This document shows positions 24,478 to 32,917 of a DNA stretch of 59,407 bases, in pieces. The notes beneath the pieces were generated by a model. The model did no database searches. It had not been told where the DNA came from and was given only the letters and a program-made list of their open reading frames with translations. Location of the stretch: the NCBI GenBank assembly GCA_947479815.1, contig CANKAT010000011.1, forward strand, positions 1 through 59,407, in the 5' to 3' direction. The number at the start of each line of letters is the position of its first letter. Position 1 is the first letter of the stretch. Source of the stretch: Sphingobacteriaceae bacterium. GTDB lineage: Bacteria; Bacteroidota; Bacteroidia; Sphingobacteriales; Sphingobacteriaceae. A program made the translations under genes and the position numbers.

Positions 24478-24610
24478 TCTATAACACATTGATTAATAAT
24501 AACTTACGCTAAAAAACACATTAATAAAAAACATTGTTTATAGGACACTTTCTAAGGTGAGCTAATATTATTATTCCAAATCAATATAAAATTCGCCAGA
24601 GGGCTTAAAA

Positions 24611-26242
24611 ATGGCAAAAATTAAAACGACGATATTTTTAACAATTCCGGGACTGGTATTTTTTTACTCATTGTTCCTGATATCGTGTGCAAGTGTGCAA
24701 TCGCCAACGGGCGGACCAAGAGATACCATCCAACCCGTTATAGTTAAAGAAACACCAAAAAATTTAACAAGAAATTTTAAGGGATCTGAAATTGAAATTG
24801 AGTTTGATGAATTTGTTAAACTGAGTAATGAATTTACAGAAATAAGTGTATCGCCAGCAATGGACATCCCACCTGTCTATAAATCAAAAAAAGAAATTTT
24901 AAAAATTAGCTTTGAAGAAGCTTTACAAAAAAACACGACCTACACAATCAATTTTGGAAAAGCAATAGCGGATGTGAACGAAAGTAACATCCTAAAAAAT
25001 TACAGTTACGTTTTCTCAACGGGTGATCAAATAGATTCCCTATCCATTTCTGGTAAAGTAATTAATTCACTTACCAAACAAAAATTGAAAGACGTTACGG
25101 TTTTCATTTTACCGGTAAGCCAGGATTCGCTTTTTGGCAAGAAGAAGGCTAGCTTCTTTACAACAACAGATACCTCAGGAACGTTTAAACTATCAAATTT
25201 ACGGGAAGATAAATACCGAATCTATGCTCTAAATGAACAAGGGGGTGACCGAATCTATAATGGCAATTCTGAAGAGATCGGATTTTTAAATCAGGTCATA
25301 ACTCTTAATAAAGACACAAGCAATATTGAGCTGAAAGTTTTTAAAGAGGTGCCAAAACTGTTTTCGGTAACCGACAGAAAGATTGAAACCGATGGGCGTA
25401 TTACCCTAATATTCAATAAGGCCATTCTTAATCCTTCGCTAACTATTTTAGAACCAACAGAACTAAATGCACGTAAAACTGTTGAGTTTTCAAGCACCAG
25501 AGACACGGCCCTAATTTGGCTTCCCGAGCTCAATTTTGATTCTATAAAAGTTGCAGTGAGCTCAAAAGAAATAGGTTTGGATACGGTTATTCTAAGAAGA
25601 AATAAAAGAGACACGTATACCCCATTAGTAAGTATAAGCGACAATATTATTGGGAACAAAATCAGACCAGGCTCAGAACTTGCAATCAAATTTTCATCAC
25701 CCATAAAATCATTCGATAATAAATTGATAAGCATACTAGAAGACTCGATTGCGATAAAGGGTTATGAACTGGTGAAAAACGAAAAAAGCACAAAAATATA
25801 TACTATAAAATACCCCTGGAAGCTAAAAAAGCAATACATATTAAGACTTGAGGGTGGTGCTTTCACAGATATACTGGGCACCAAAACAAAAGTTTATGCC
25901 AGAAAATTTGACCCGGATAGTGAAGATAACTATGGAAGCATATCCATTAAGGTTGCCGTACCCGACACCAGCAAAAATTATATCATACAATGGCTAAGCG
26001 ATGGTGATAAAATAATAAGACAAGATCGGATTAGCAAGAACACGGTATTAAACTATACCAAGTATCCAACAGCAAAGTACAAGATAAGGGTTATCTATGA
26101 TGAGAATAATAACGGGGAATGGGATACTGGGAATATAATCTTAAAGAGACAGCCCGAAAACACCTGGACATTTGAAAAAACAATATCCTTGCGACCAAAC
26201 TGGGATCTAGAAGAGGTTGTAACTATTCCAAACCCGGGATAA
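24611..26242 (+). CDS. Lipoprotein with Ig-like/SbsA-type domains
   Basis: The 543-aa protein starts with a lipoprotein signal (LVFFYSLFLISC, lipobox LISC) followed by CASVQSPTGGPRDT, a start common to a Bacteroidota family annotated as Ig-like domain-containing. An SbsA-type Ig-like domain (about 35-135, ending TTYTINFGKAIADVNESN…YVFSTG) is followed by a carboxypeptidase-regulatory-like domain (SISGKVINSLTKQKLKDVTVFIL, about 145-235) and further beta-rich sequence. It is probably an outer-membrane or periplasmic structural protein of unknown function. Its 3' end overlaps the convergent carbonic anhydrase gene by 20 nt. Confidence 0.85.
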   Translation: MAKIKTTIFLTIPGLVFFYSLFLISCASVQSPTGGPRDTIQPVIVKETPKNLTRNFKGSEIEIEFDEFVKLSNEFTEISVSPAMDIPPVYKSKKEILKISFEEALQKNTTYTINFGKAIADVNESNILKNYSYVFSTGDQIDSLSISGKVINSLTKQKLKDVTVFILPVSQDSLFGKKKASFFTTTDTSGTFKLSNLREDKYRIYALNEQGGDRIYNGNSEEIGFLNQVITLNKDTSNIELKVFKEVPKLFSVTDRKIETDGRITLIFNKAILNPSLTILEPTELNARKTVEFSSTRDTALIWLPELNFDSIKVAVSSKEIGLDTVILRRNKRDTYTPLVSISDNIIGNKIRPGSELAIKFSSPIKSFDNKLISILEDSIAIKGYELVKNEKSTKIYTIKYPWKLKKQYILRLEGGAFTDILGTKTKVYARKFDPDSEDNYGSISIKVAVPDTSKNYIIQWLSDGDKIIRQDRISKNTVLNYTKYPTAKYKIRVIYDENNNGEWDTGNIILKRQPENTWTFEKTISLRPNWDLEEVVTIPNPG

Positions 26243-26744
26243 ACCAGTTGGAATACATCTTGTAATTCTCTGGGAGCTTCTTTAATAAAGCGATCTGTTC
26301 TTCGCTCAATGGTTTGATCTTTCTTGCAGGTACACCAGCGTATAAATAACCAGACTCACAAATCGTGTTTTCAAGAACTATAGCACCCGCAGCAATAATA
26401 CAGAACTCTTGTACGATAACGTGATCCATAACTATTGCACCCATCCCAATCAAAACATGGTCTTGTAGCGTACATCCATGAACCAGAGCATTGTGCCCTA
26501 TTGAAACATTACTGCCTATACTGGTAGCAGCAGTCAAATAGGTACAATGAATAACAGCACCGTCCTGAATATTGGTATTATCACCTATCCTAATGTGATT
26601 TACGTCTCCCCTGATCACTGCGTTGAACCAAACGGAACAATGATTACCAAGGGTAACGTCTCCTACTATGGTGGAGTTTTCGGCTAGAAAACAATTAGCA
26701 CCCATCACTGGATAAACACCTTTCACTGGTAAAATTAGTGGCAT
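26223..26744 (-). CDS. Gamma-class carbonic anhydrase-like protein
   Basis: The 173-aa protein is a hexapeptide-repeat trimeric beta helix of the YrdA/PaaY group. The ligand histidines of gamma carbonic anhydrases are present: GAVIHCT for the first, and SIGHNALVHGCT for the second and third, with the NIQDG motif just before. Related proteins include active carbonic anhydrases and inactive relatives; activity cannot be judged from sequence alone. The gene follows nadB by 10 nt on the same strand, so it is probably cotranscribed with it. Confidence 0.88.
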   Translation of the reverse strand: MPLILPVKGVYPVMGANCFLAENSTIVGDVTLGNHCSVWFNAVIRGDVNHIRIGDNTNIQDGAVIHCTYLTAATSIGSNVSIGHNALVHGCTLQDHVLIGMGAIVMDHVIVQEFCIIAAGAIVLENTICESGYLYAGVPARKIKPLSEEQIALLKKLPENYKMYSNWFIPGLE

Positions 26745-26754
26745 AATTTATATA

Positions 26755-28344
26755 TTAAAAAATAGTATCGTGAGGTTCCTGGGCGTGTGGCTTATAATCT
26801 GTGGTATAATGTAAACCGCGACTTTCTTTACGAATCATGGCAGATTTAATCACTATATACGCATTTTGAATAACGTTCCTTAATTCACATAGTTTAACTG
26901 AAAGGGTGGTCTTTTTATAAAAACTCTCTGTCTCATCATGCAATAAACCCAAACGGCGCAAGGCACGTTCTAATCTAAAATCAGACCTCACAATACCAAC
27001 ATAATCACTCATAACCTTTTGTGTTTCACGAAGATTGTGGGTCACTAAAATATCTTCGTTCGATAATTTAGTACCTGCGTCATCCCACTCAGGTATAGTA
27101 TCGGGAATGATATTGTTCTTAAATGCTTTGATAGCATGCTCAAATATTCTATGAGCAAAAACGGGCGCCTCAAGCAGAGAGTTAGAGGCCAAGCGGTTTG
27201 CACCATGAAGCCCAGTAGAAGCACATTCACCACAGGCATACAGGCGATGTATTGATGACCTTCCATTTTCATCCACCAATATTCCGCCACACATATAATG
27301 TGCAGCAGGAGTTACCGGAATCATGTCATGTGTCATATCTATTCCAATACTTAGACACTTCGCATAAATATTCGGAAAATGAGATAAAATATCGGCCTTG
27401 GTACGATGTCGTATATCCAGATAAACAAAATCATCACCTGACTTCTTAATTTCTGCATCAATGGCACGTGCTACGATATCACGCGGGGCAAGCGAACCTC
27501 TATCATCATAATTCTGCATAAATTCTTCGCCATCCCTCGTTTTTAAAACTCCGCCAAAACCTCTAACAGCTTCCGAAATTAAAAAAGAAGGATACTCGCC
27601 CGGATTATATAGAGCTGTTGGATGAAACTGTATAAATTCCATATTCCGAACTTTTGCTTTAGCGCGATAAGCCATTGCAATACCATCACCAGTGGCTATT
27701 ACAGGATTTGTAGTAGTCGCATAAATATGACCAGCACCACCAGAAGCCATTAATGTAATCTTTGATAAAAACTTTTCTACTTTATTTGAAGCGGTATTCA
27801 AAGCATAAATGCCATAACATTCGATATCTCCAGATTTTTTATCTACAAATTCTCCGATATGATGCTGCGTAATAAGTTCTACAGCAAAATAATGGGTTAA
27901 AATTTCAATATTGGGATTACTATGAATTTGAGCAAGTAGGGCTCTTTCTATTTCTAAACCGGTTATATCCTTATAATGTAGAACACGACTTTCAGAATGT
28001 CCACCCTCTTTGGCAAGATCAAATATTCCTTTTTTTGTTTTATCAAAATGAGTACCGTATTTAATAATTTCATCAATACGGGCTGGACCCTCCTTTACAA
28101 CAATTTCCACAATATGCTTATCACATAAACCGTCTCCAGCAATAAGGGTATCTTCTATGTGTTTATCAAACGAATCTTCCTCCTTATCAACAACAACCGC
28201 CACACCACCTTGAGCATATTTTGTATTAGATTCATCTTCATTTGCTTTTGTAACTATCAGAACCTTACCATATTGGGCAGCTTTTAATGCAAAGCTTAAA
28301 CCGGCAATACCTGACCCAATAACTAAAAAATCAACGCTCTTCAT
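26755..28344 (-). CDS. nadB: L-aspartate oxidase
   Basis: NadB oxidises L-aspartate to iminoaspartate, the first step of de novo NAD synthesis. The 529-aa flavoprotein has the N-terminal FAD motif VIGSGIAGLSFALKAA (about 7-22), the GGVAVVVDKEEDSFDKH region, the substrate-site segment EGGHSESRVLHYKD, and the PAAHYMCGGILVDENGRSS motif of the succinate dehydrogenase/NadB superfamily. The C-terminal helical domain is complete. Its partner nadA is divergent across a 409-nt AT-rich spacer, so the unstable iminoaspartate can be used at once. No nadC is in the window. Confidence 0.96.
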   Translation of the reverse strand: MKSVDFLVIGSGIAGLSFALKAAQYGKVLIVTKANEDESNTKYAQGGVAVVVDKEEDSFDKHIEDTLIAGDGLCDKHIVEIVVKEGPARIDEIIKYGTHFDKTKKGIFDLAKEGGHSESRVLHYKDITGLEIERALLAQIHSNPNIEILTHYFAVELITQHHIGEFVDKKSGDIECYGIYALNTASNKVEKFLSKITLMASGGAGHIYATTTNPVIATGDGIAMAYRAKAKVRNMEFIQFHPTALYNPGEYPSFLISEAVRGFGGVLKTRDGEEFMQNYDDRGSLAPRDIVARAIDAEIKKSGDDFVYLDIRHRTKADILSHFPNIYAKCLSIGIDMTHDMIPVTPAAHYMCGGILVDENGRSSIHRLYACGECASTGLHGANRLASNSLLEAPVFAHRIFEHAIKAFKNNIIPDTIPEWDDAGTKLSNEDILVTHNLRETQKVMSDYVGIVRSDFRLERALRRLGLLHDETESFYKKTTLSVKLCELRNVIQNAYIVIKSAMIRKESRGLHYTTDYKPHAQEPHDTIF

Positions 28345-28753
28345 AAACTAATAAACTAAAACGAATCATAAATACAGATCATGTTAATAACCTCCTCAAA
28401 GATGTTAATTTAGTGGTAATAGTAGTTGAATAAAATACAAACAGACTTATAAATAGTTCTATTCAGCCGAAATTAGTTTATTTTTGATTTAGTTTTAACC
28501 AAATAATTAGGAGTATTCCACTTTTTATAATTTATAAAAAATAAACATATAACTAATTAAAAAATAATTAGGATAATTAAACTGCTTGTTTATCAATACT
28601 ATAGCATTAAATAATTGTTTAGAAATTGTTAACAATAAATTAAAAACAATTAATTACATACTATTTTATACTTTTTATAAACATTACTAACACGCTAATA
28701 AACAATAAGAATATTATTTAAAATATAAATTGTATTTATTGAATAGTTGATAA
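28345..28753. other. 409-nt AT-rich spacer between nadB and nadA
   Basis: No gene was found in this very AT-rich stretch. It holds TATTTTTG (28479-28486), a -7 match towards nadA that would leave a leader of about 260 nt; two copies of AAATAATTAGGA (28501-28512, 28562-28573); and the nested palindrome described separately. No DnaA box or known riboswitch pattern was recognised. Confidence 0.5.
28614..28650. promoter_or_regulatory. Nested inverted repeat of ATTGTT half-sites (candidate operator)
   Basis: ATTGTT occurs at 28614 and 28625, and its reverse AACAAT at 28631 and 28645. The inner pair forms the perfect palindrome ATTGTTAACAAT (28625-28636). The left copies are 11 nt apart, one helical turn. 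It lies about 100 nt before nadA and could bind a regulator of NAD genes, but the AT-rich context weakens this. Confidence 0.35.
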
Positions 28754-29746
28754 ATGAATACCTTCGAAGAAGTTAATAGTAAAGGATTTATAGACGAACC
28801 GATTGACCCATCACTGGATCTATTTGCTGAAATTAACCGTTTAAAAAAGGAAAAAAATGCAGTCATACTAGCACATTATTACCAGGACCCAGATATTCAG
28901 GATATTGCTGATTATATTGGAGATAGTCTTGGTTTATCACAGGAAGCAGCCAAAACGAATGCTGATGTAATAGTTTTTGCCGGAGTACATTTTATGGCAG
29001 AAACAGCAAAAATACTATCGCCTCAAAAGAAAGTATTATTACCAGATTTAAAAGCAGGTTGTTCTTTATCAGATAGTTGTCCGCCACGATTATTTGCAAA
29101 ATTTAAAGAAAAATACCCAGATCATATGGTTATAACCTATGTGAATTGTACTGCAGAATTGAAGGCTATGAGTGATATTGTATGTACTTCATCAAATGCT
29201 GTTCAGATAGTAGAAAGTTTACCAAAAGATCAAAAAATAATATTTGGACCCGATAAAAACTTGGGAGCATATGTAGCAAAAAAAACAGGTAGAAATTTAG
29301 TTCTTTGGAATGGTGCTTGTATGGTCCATGAAATATTTTCACAACAAAGAATTTTAAAATTAAAAAACAGACATCCCGAAGCTCTATTTATTGCGCATCC
29401 TGAATGTGAAGAATCTATTCTTAAAATGGCTGATTATATAGGTTCTACAACCGGATTATTGAAATATACTATTAACAATCCAGCCACAGAATTTATAGTT
29501 GCTACTGAAAGTGGAATAATTCATCAAATGGAAAAGGCTAGTCCAGACAAAGTGTTTATTCCTGCCCCTCCAAATAATTCTTGTGCTTGCAATGATTGCC
29601 CACACATGAAAAGAAATACGCTAGAAAAATTATATCTATGTATTAAAAACAATCTGCCTGAAGTAAGCGTTCCAATGGATATTATTCTAAGAGCACAAAA
29701 ACCCATTGAGCGAATGTTAGAAATATCTGCAAAATTTGGATTATAA
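28754..29746 (+). CDS. nadA: Quinolinate synthase
   Basis: NadA condenses iminoaspartate with dihydroxyacetone phosphate to quinolinate, using a 4Fe-4S cluster. The 330-aa length is normal. Marks of the family are [23 protein letters not shown] near the N-terminus, [28 protein letters not shown] with the first cluster cysteine, NGACMVHE with the second, and a cysteine-rich [13 protein letters not shown] segment holding the third. It is divergent from nadB and only 3 nt ahead of the symporter gene, so it may drive expression of the genes downstream. Confidence 0.97.
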   Translation: MNTFEEVNSKGFIDEPIDPSLDLFAEINRLKKEKNAVILAHYYQDPDIQDIADYIGDSLGLSQEAAKTNADVIVFAGVHFMAETAKILSPQKKVLLPDLKAGCSLSDSCPPRLFAKFKEKYPDHMVITYVNCTAELKAMSDIVCTSSNAVQIVESLPKDQKIIFGPDKNLGAYVAKKTGRNLVLWNGACMVHEIFSQQRILKLKNRHPEALFIAHPECEESILKMADYIGSTTGLLKYTINNPATEFIVATESGIIHQMEKASPDKVFIPAPPNNSCACNDCPHMKRNTLEKLYLCIKNNLPEVSVPMDIILRAQKPIERMLEISAKFGL

Positions 29747-29749
29747 TTT

Positions 29750-30985
29750 ATGAATAACCAATCATTCGGTTTTCTTAAAAACTATAGTAGTATTCTAAAA
29801 TTAGTACTCGGAATTATAGTAGGAACCGGTTTAGGCTTAATACTGGGCAAAAAAGTTGAGATTCTTAAACCACTAGGAGATATATTTTTAAATCTGCTTT
29901 TTACTGCAGTTATCCCCCTTATTTTCTTTGCAATATCTTCTTCTATCGCTACTATGGATAGGAATAAAAAGATGGGCAAGGTTATGTTTTTAACCCTACT
30001 TGTTTTTATTGGAACTGTTTTTATTTCAGCCACCTTAACTGTATGTACTGTTTGGTTATTTCCTTTGCCTCAAACTATAGAAATCACTACTCAAGTAGTT
30101 GAGGAAATAAAAACCCAGAGCTGGGGTGAACAGGCTACCAGTTTGTTGACCGTGAATGAGTTTTATGAGCTTCTATCTCGCAAAAGTATGCTTGCTTTTA
30201 TTATTTTTTCATTACTGATTGGTTTTGCTACATCCAGATCAGGTGAAATAGCTGAGCCATTTAAAAAATTTCTTATAGCTGGCGATGAAGTAATGAAGCA
30301 ATTGCTAATTCTGATAATGAAAATTGCTCCAATTGGTTTGGGTGCTTATTTTGCCTATCAAATTGGTGTATTTGGGCCTCAATTATTTGGAACCTATGGT
30401 CATTCAATGGCTATTTACTATGGATTAAGTTTATTCTATTTTATCGTTTTCTTTAGTCTTTTTGCTTTTATTGCTGCAGGGCACCAGGGCGTTAAGATTT
30501 ACTGGAAAAACAATATAATCCCCTCTTTTACTGCATTAAGCACTTGCAGCAGCATTGCTACTATCCCTGCTAATTTGACGGCGGCAAAAGCAATGAAAGT
30601 TCCTGATCATATAGCAAACCTAGTAATACCCTTGGGGGCGCCGCTACACAAAGACGGATCAAGTATTTCTGCAATTATAAAAATTGTAGCTGTTTTTGCC
30701 ATTATGGGGAAAGATTTTATGAATCCTGAAACAATAATTATTGCCTTGGGATTAACGGTTATTCTGAGTACTGTAGAAGGTGGAATTCCAAACGGAGGAT
30801 ATATTGCCGAGATTATGATCATGACAGTTTATAATTTTCCCGTTGAAATGCTTCCCGTTGTCATGATTATTGGAACACTGGTTGACCCAATGGCTACCCT
30901 ATTAAATGCTACCGGCGATACCGTTTCTGCAATGCTAGTTAGCCGGTTTTCGGAAGGAAAAGACTGGTTAAAAAATGCTATTTAG
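29750..30985 (+). CDS. Dicarboxylate/amino acid:cation symporter (DAACS family)
   Basis: The 411-aa inner-membrane protein belongs to the GltP/DctA family, which takes up glutamate, aspartate or C4-dicarboxylates with protons or sodium. Expected features are multiple membrane segments, the serine-rich hairpin STCSSIATIPANLTAAKAMKVP (about 262-283), and the substrate- and ion-binding stretch LIGTLVDPMATLLNATGD near the C-terminus. It starts 3 nt after nadA. Aspartate is the NadB substrate, so uptake of aspartate for NAD synthesis is an attractive link, though only an inference. Confidence 0.92.
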   Translation: MNNQSFGFLKNYSSILKLVLGIIVGTGLGLILGKKVEILKPLGDIFLNLLFTAVIPLIFFAISSSIATMDRNKKMGKVMFLTLLVFIGTVFISATLTVCTVWLFPLPQTIEITTQVVEEIKTQSWGEQATSLLTVNEFYELLSRKSMLAFIIFSLLIGFATSRSGEIAEPFKKFLIAGDEVMKQLLILIMKIAPIGLGAYFAYQIGVFGPQLFGTYGHSMAIYYGLSLFYFIVFFSLFAFIAAGHQGVKIYWKNNIIPSFTALSTCSSIATIPANLTAAKAMKVPDHIANLVIPLGAPLHKDGSSISAIIKIVAVFAIMGKDFMNPETIIIALGLTVILSTVEGGIPNGGYIAEIMIMTVYNFPVEMLPVVMIIGTLVDPMATLLNATGDTVSAMLVSRFSEGKDWLKNAI

Positions 30986-31712
30986 TATTTCTATGAATAC
31001 AGTTTCATTCATTTCCTCTTTCTTATTCATGCTTTTCTTCAATAAGCCAGAAGATCTACATACTTTATTTAAATCTTCACAGCTCATCGTGGTTACCTCG
31101 GGTTCCTGGAATAAAATTGAGGGAGAAATGAATGTTTATGAATACGAATCAGGTGTATGGAAATTGGTTCTAAAGGATATTCCAATAGTAACGGGCAGAA
31201 GCGGCATGGCTTGGGGAAAGGGATTACACCCAACAAAACTCAATAAAGGCAGATTAAAAAAAGAAGGTGATGGCAATTCGCCCGCCGGTATATTTTATTT
31301 AAGCGGCTTATTCGGATACGAAGAAATAAACGCTAAAATGACTTCTCTGAAAGTAGATCCGCAAACTTTTTGTGTGGATGATTCTAAATCAGTTTTTTAT
31401 AACCAAATAGTGAAAACAGACACGGTTAAAAAAGACTGGGACTCGGCCGAAACCATGCGCATGAAAAGCGATGTTTATAAGTTTGGAATTTTTGTTGATT
31501 ATAATACCAAGCCCGCTACTCCCAATGGGGGCTCATGTATATTTATGCATATTTGGAGTGGAAGCACAAGCCCAACAGCCGGTTGTACCGCGATGAAAGA
31601 AACTGATATTTTGAAGCTAATTGATTTTCTTGATCAGAAGAAGAACCCCATTCTGGTTCAGTTACCGCGTTCAGAATATGATCAAATGAAACATCTGTAT
31701 AAATTACCCTAG
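30975..31712 (+). CDS. L,D-transpeptidase (YkuD family)
   Basis: The 245-aa protein has a hydrophobic N-terminus (about 9-24) acting as a signal or anchor, and a YkuD catalytic domain. The HxxxSxxTxGC-type active site reads IFMHIWSGSTSPTAGCTAM, with the nucleophile Cys in AGCTAM. The segment YKFGIFVDYNTKPATPNGGSCIF also fits the family. Such enzymes form 3-3 peptidoglycan crosslinks or attach proteins to the wall. Its reading frame overlaps the symporter gene by 11 nt; the second Met (30993) is an alternative start without overlap. Confidence 0.88.
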   Translation: MLFSISMNTVSFISSFLFMLFFNKPEDLHTLFKSSQLIVVTSGSWNKIEGEMNVYEYESGVWKLVLKDIPIVTGRSGMAWGKGLHPTKLNKGRLKKEGDGNSPAGIFYLSGLFGYEEINAKMTSLKVDPQTFCVDDSKSVFYNQIVKTDTVKKDWDSAETMRMKSDVYKFGIFVDYNTKPATPNGGSCIFMHIWSGSTSPTAGCTAMKETDILKLIDFLDQKKNPILVQLPRSEYDQMKHLYKLP

Positions 31713-31804
31713 CCTAATCGTATTTCTTGTTTTTACACCTTTGCCACCAAAAAACAAATGGTTTACTGATGAAAATTAGCACCTTTGTGTTTTAAGAAAT
31801 TATC

Positions 31805-32854
31805 ATGTTTGAAAACAAGGGACGTACAGAAATTGAGCAATTAGGAGAGTTTGGCTTAATCGATCATCTCACAAAAAATTTTGAGATTAGCAATAAAAGC
31901 ACGCTTAAAGCCATTGGCGATGATGCTGCTGTTTTGAATTTTGAAGGTAAGAAAACGCTAATTTCAACCGATCTTTTACTCGAGGGAATTCATTTTGATC
32001 TTGCCTATACGCCATTAAAACATTTGGGCTACAAAGCCGTTCAGGTTAATCTGAGTGATATATATGCAATGAATGGCAGAGCTACCCAAATTACGGTATC
32101 TATTGGCTTATCGAGCAAGTTTCCTCTTGAAGCCATTGAGGAATTATATCAAGGAATTAGCATCGCCTGTGAAAAGTACGGCATTGATGTGGTAGGCGGT
32201 GATACAAGCTCGTCTAAACAGGGATTAATCATTAGCGTAACCAGTATTGGTTATGCCGACGAAAAAGACATCTGTTATCGCAATGGCGCCAATGAAGGTG
32301 ATCTGTTATGTGTTTCTGGCGATCTTGGTGGTGCATACATAGGGCTTCAGTTGCTTGAAAGAGAAAAAAACATATTTCTTGAAAATCCCAATATTCAGCC
32401 CGACCTGGAAGGTAAAGATTATATCGTAGAGCGTCAGCTTAAACCAGAATCTAGGAAAGATATCGTTGAATCGTTGAAGCTAATGAAAATCAAGCCAACA
32501 TCTATGATTGATATTTCTGATGGGCTTGCATCCGAAATATTGCACATTTGCAAACAGTCAAACAAGGGCTGTAATTTATACGAAGAAAAGATACCTATCG
32601 ACCCAATGACCTATGATACGGCTCGAGAATTTGGTATCGACCCTACGGTATGTGCTTTAAACGGGGGCGAAGATTACGAATTACTCTTTACAATTAAGCA
32701 GTCTGATTTTGAGAAGATCAAAAACAATCCAGACATCTCCATTATTGGTCACATGACCGAAGCGTCGGCGGGTTGTAACCTAATTTCTAAATCAGAAAAA
32801 GTTCATCCAATTAAAGCGCAGGGATGGAACTCTTTAAAAGCTAATCAGGAATAG
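31805..32854 (+). CDS. thiL: Thiamine-monophosphate kinase
   Basis: ThiL phosphorylates thiamine monophosphate to thiamine pyrophosphate. The 349-aa protein matches the family: IGDDAAVL (about 37-44) and STDLLLEGIHFD bind metal and nucleotide, VGGDTSSSKQGLIISVT and VSGDLGGAYIGLQLLE form the core, and MIDISDGLASEILHICKQSNKGC and NGGEDYELLF mark the C-terminal domain of the AIR synthase-like fold. It is the only thiamine gene in the window. Two CACCTTTG stretches in the 92-nt upstream spacer are each one base short of a -7 box. Confidence 0.96.
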   Translation: MFENKGRTEIEQLGEFGLIDHLTKNFEISNKSTLKAIGDDAAVLNFEGKKTLISTDLLLEGIHFDLAYTPLKHLGYKAVQVNLSDIYAMNGRATQITVSIGLSSKFPLEAIEELYQGISIACEKYGIDVVGGDTSSSKQGLIISVTSIGYADEKDICYRNGANEGDLLCVSGDLGGAYIGLQLLEREKNIFLENPNIQPDLEGKDYIVERQLKPESRKDIVESLKLMKIKPTSMIDISDGLASEILHICKQSNKGCNLYEEKIPIDPMTYDTAREFGIDPTVCALNGGEDYELLFTIKQSDFEKIKNNPDISIIGHMTEASAGCNLISKSEKVHPIKAQGWNSLKANQE

Positions 32855-32892
32855 GGTGTATTCAACGAAATTCAGAATATAAAAAAGGTATA

Positions 32893-32900
32893 TATTTTTG
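32893..32900 (+). promoter_or_regulatory. Candidate -7 element of the fucosidase gene
   Basis: TATTTTTG matches TAnnTTTG and ends 17 nt before the start codon. No -33 box is evident, and the surrounding sequence is AT-rich. Confidence 0.35.
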
Positions 32901-32917
32901 ATTTTATACTATAACTC

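Noticed and set aside
25291-25734. Minus-strand 147-codon open frame
   Set aside because: It lies wholly within the lipoprotein gene on the other strand; the Ser/Leu-rich product is typical of a shadow frame.
28345-28753. AT-rich nadB-nadA spacer as a replication origin
   Set aside because: No DnaA-box cluster (TTATNCACA) was seen, and dnaA is absent. AT richness alone is not enough.
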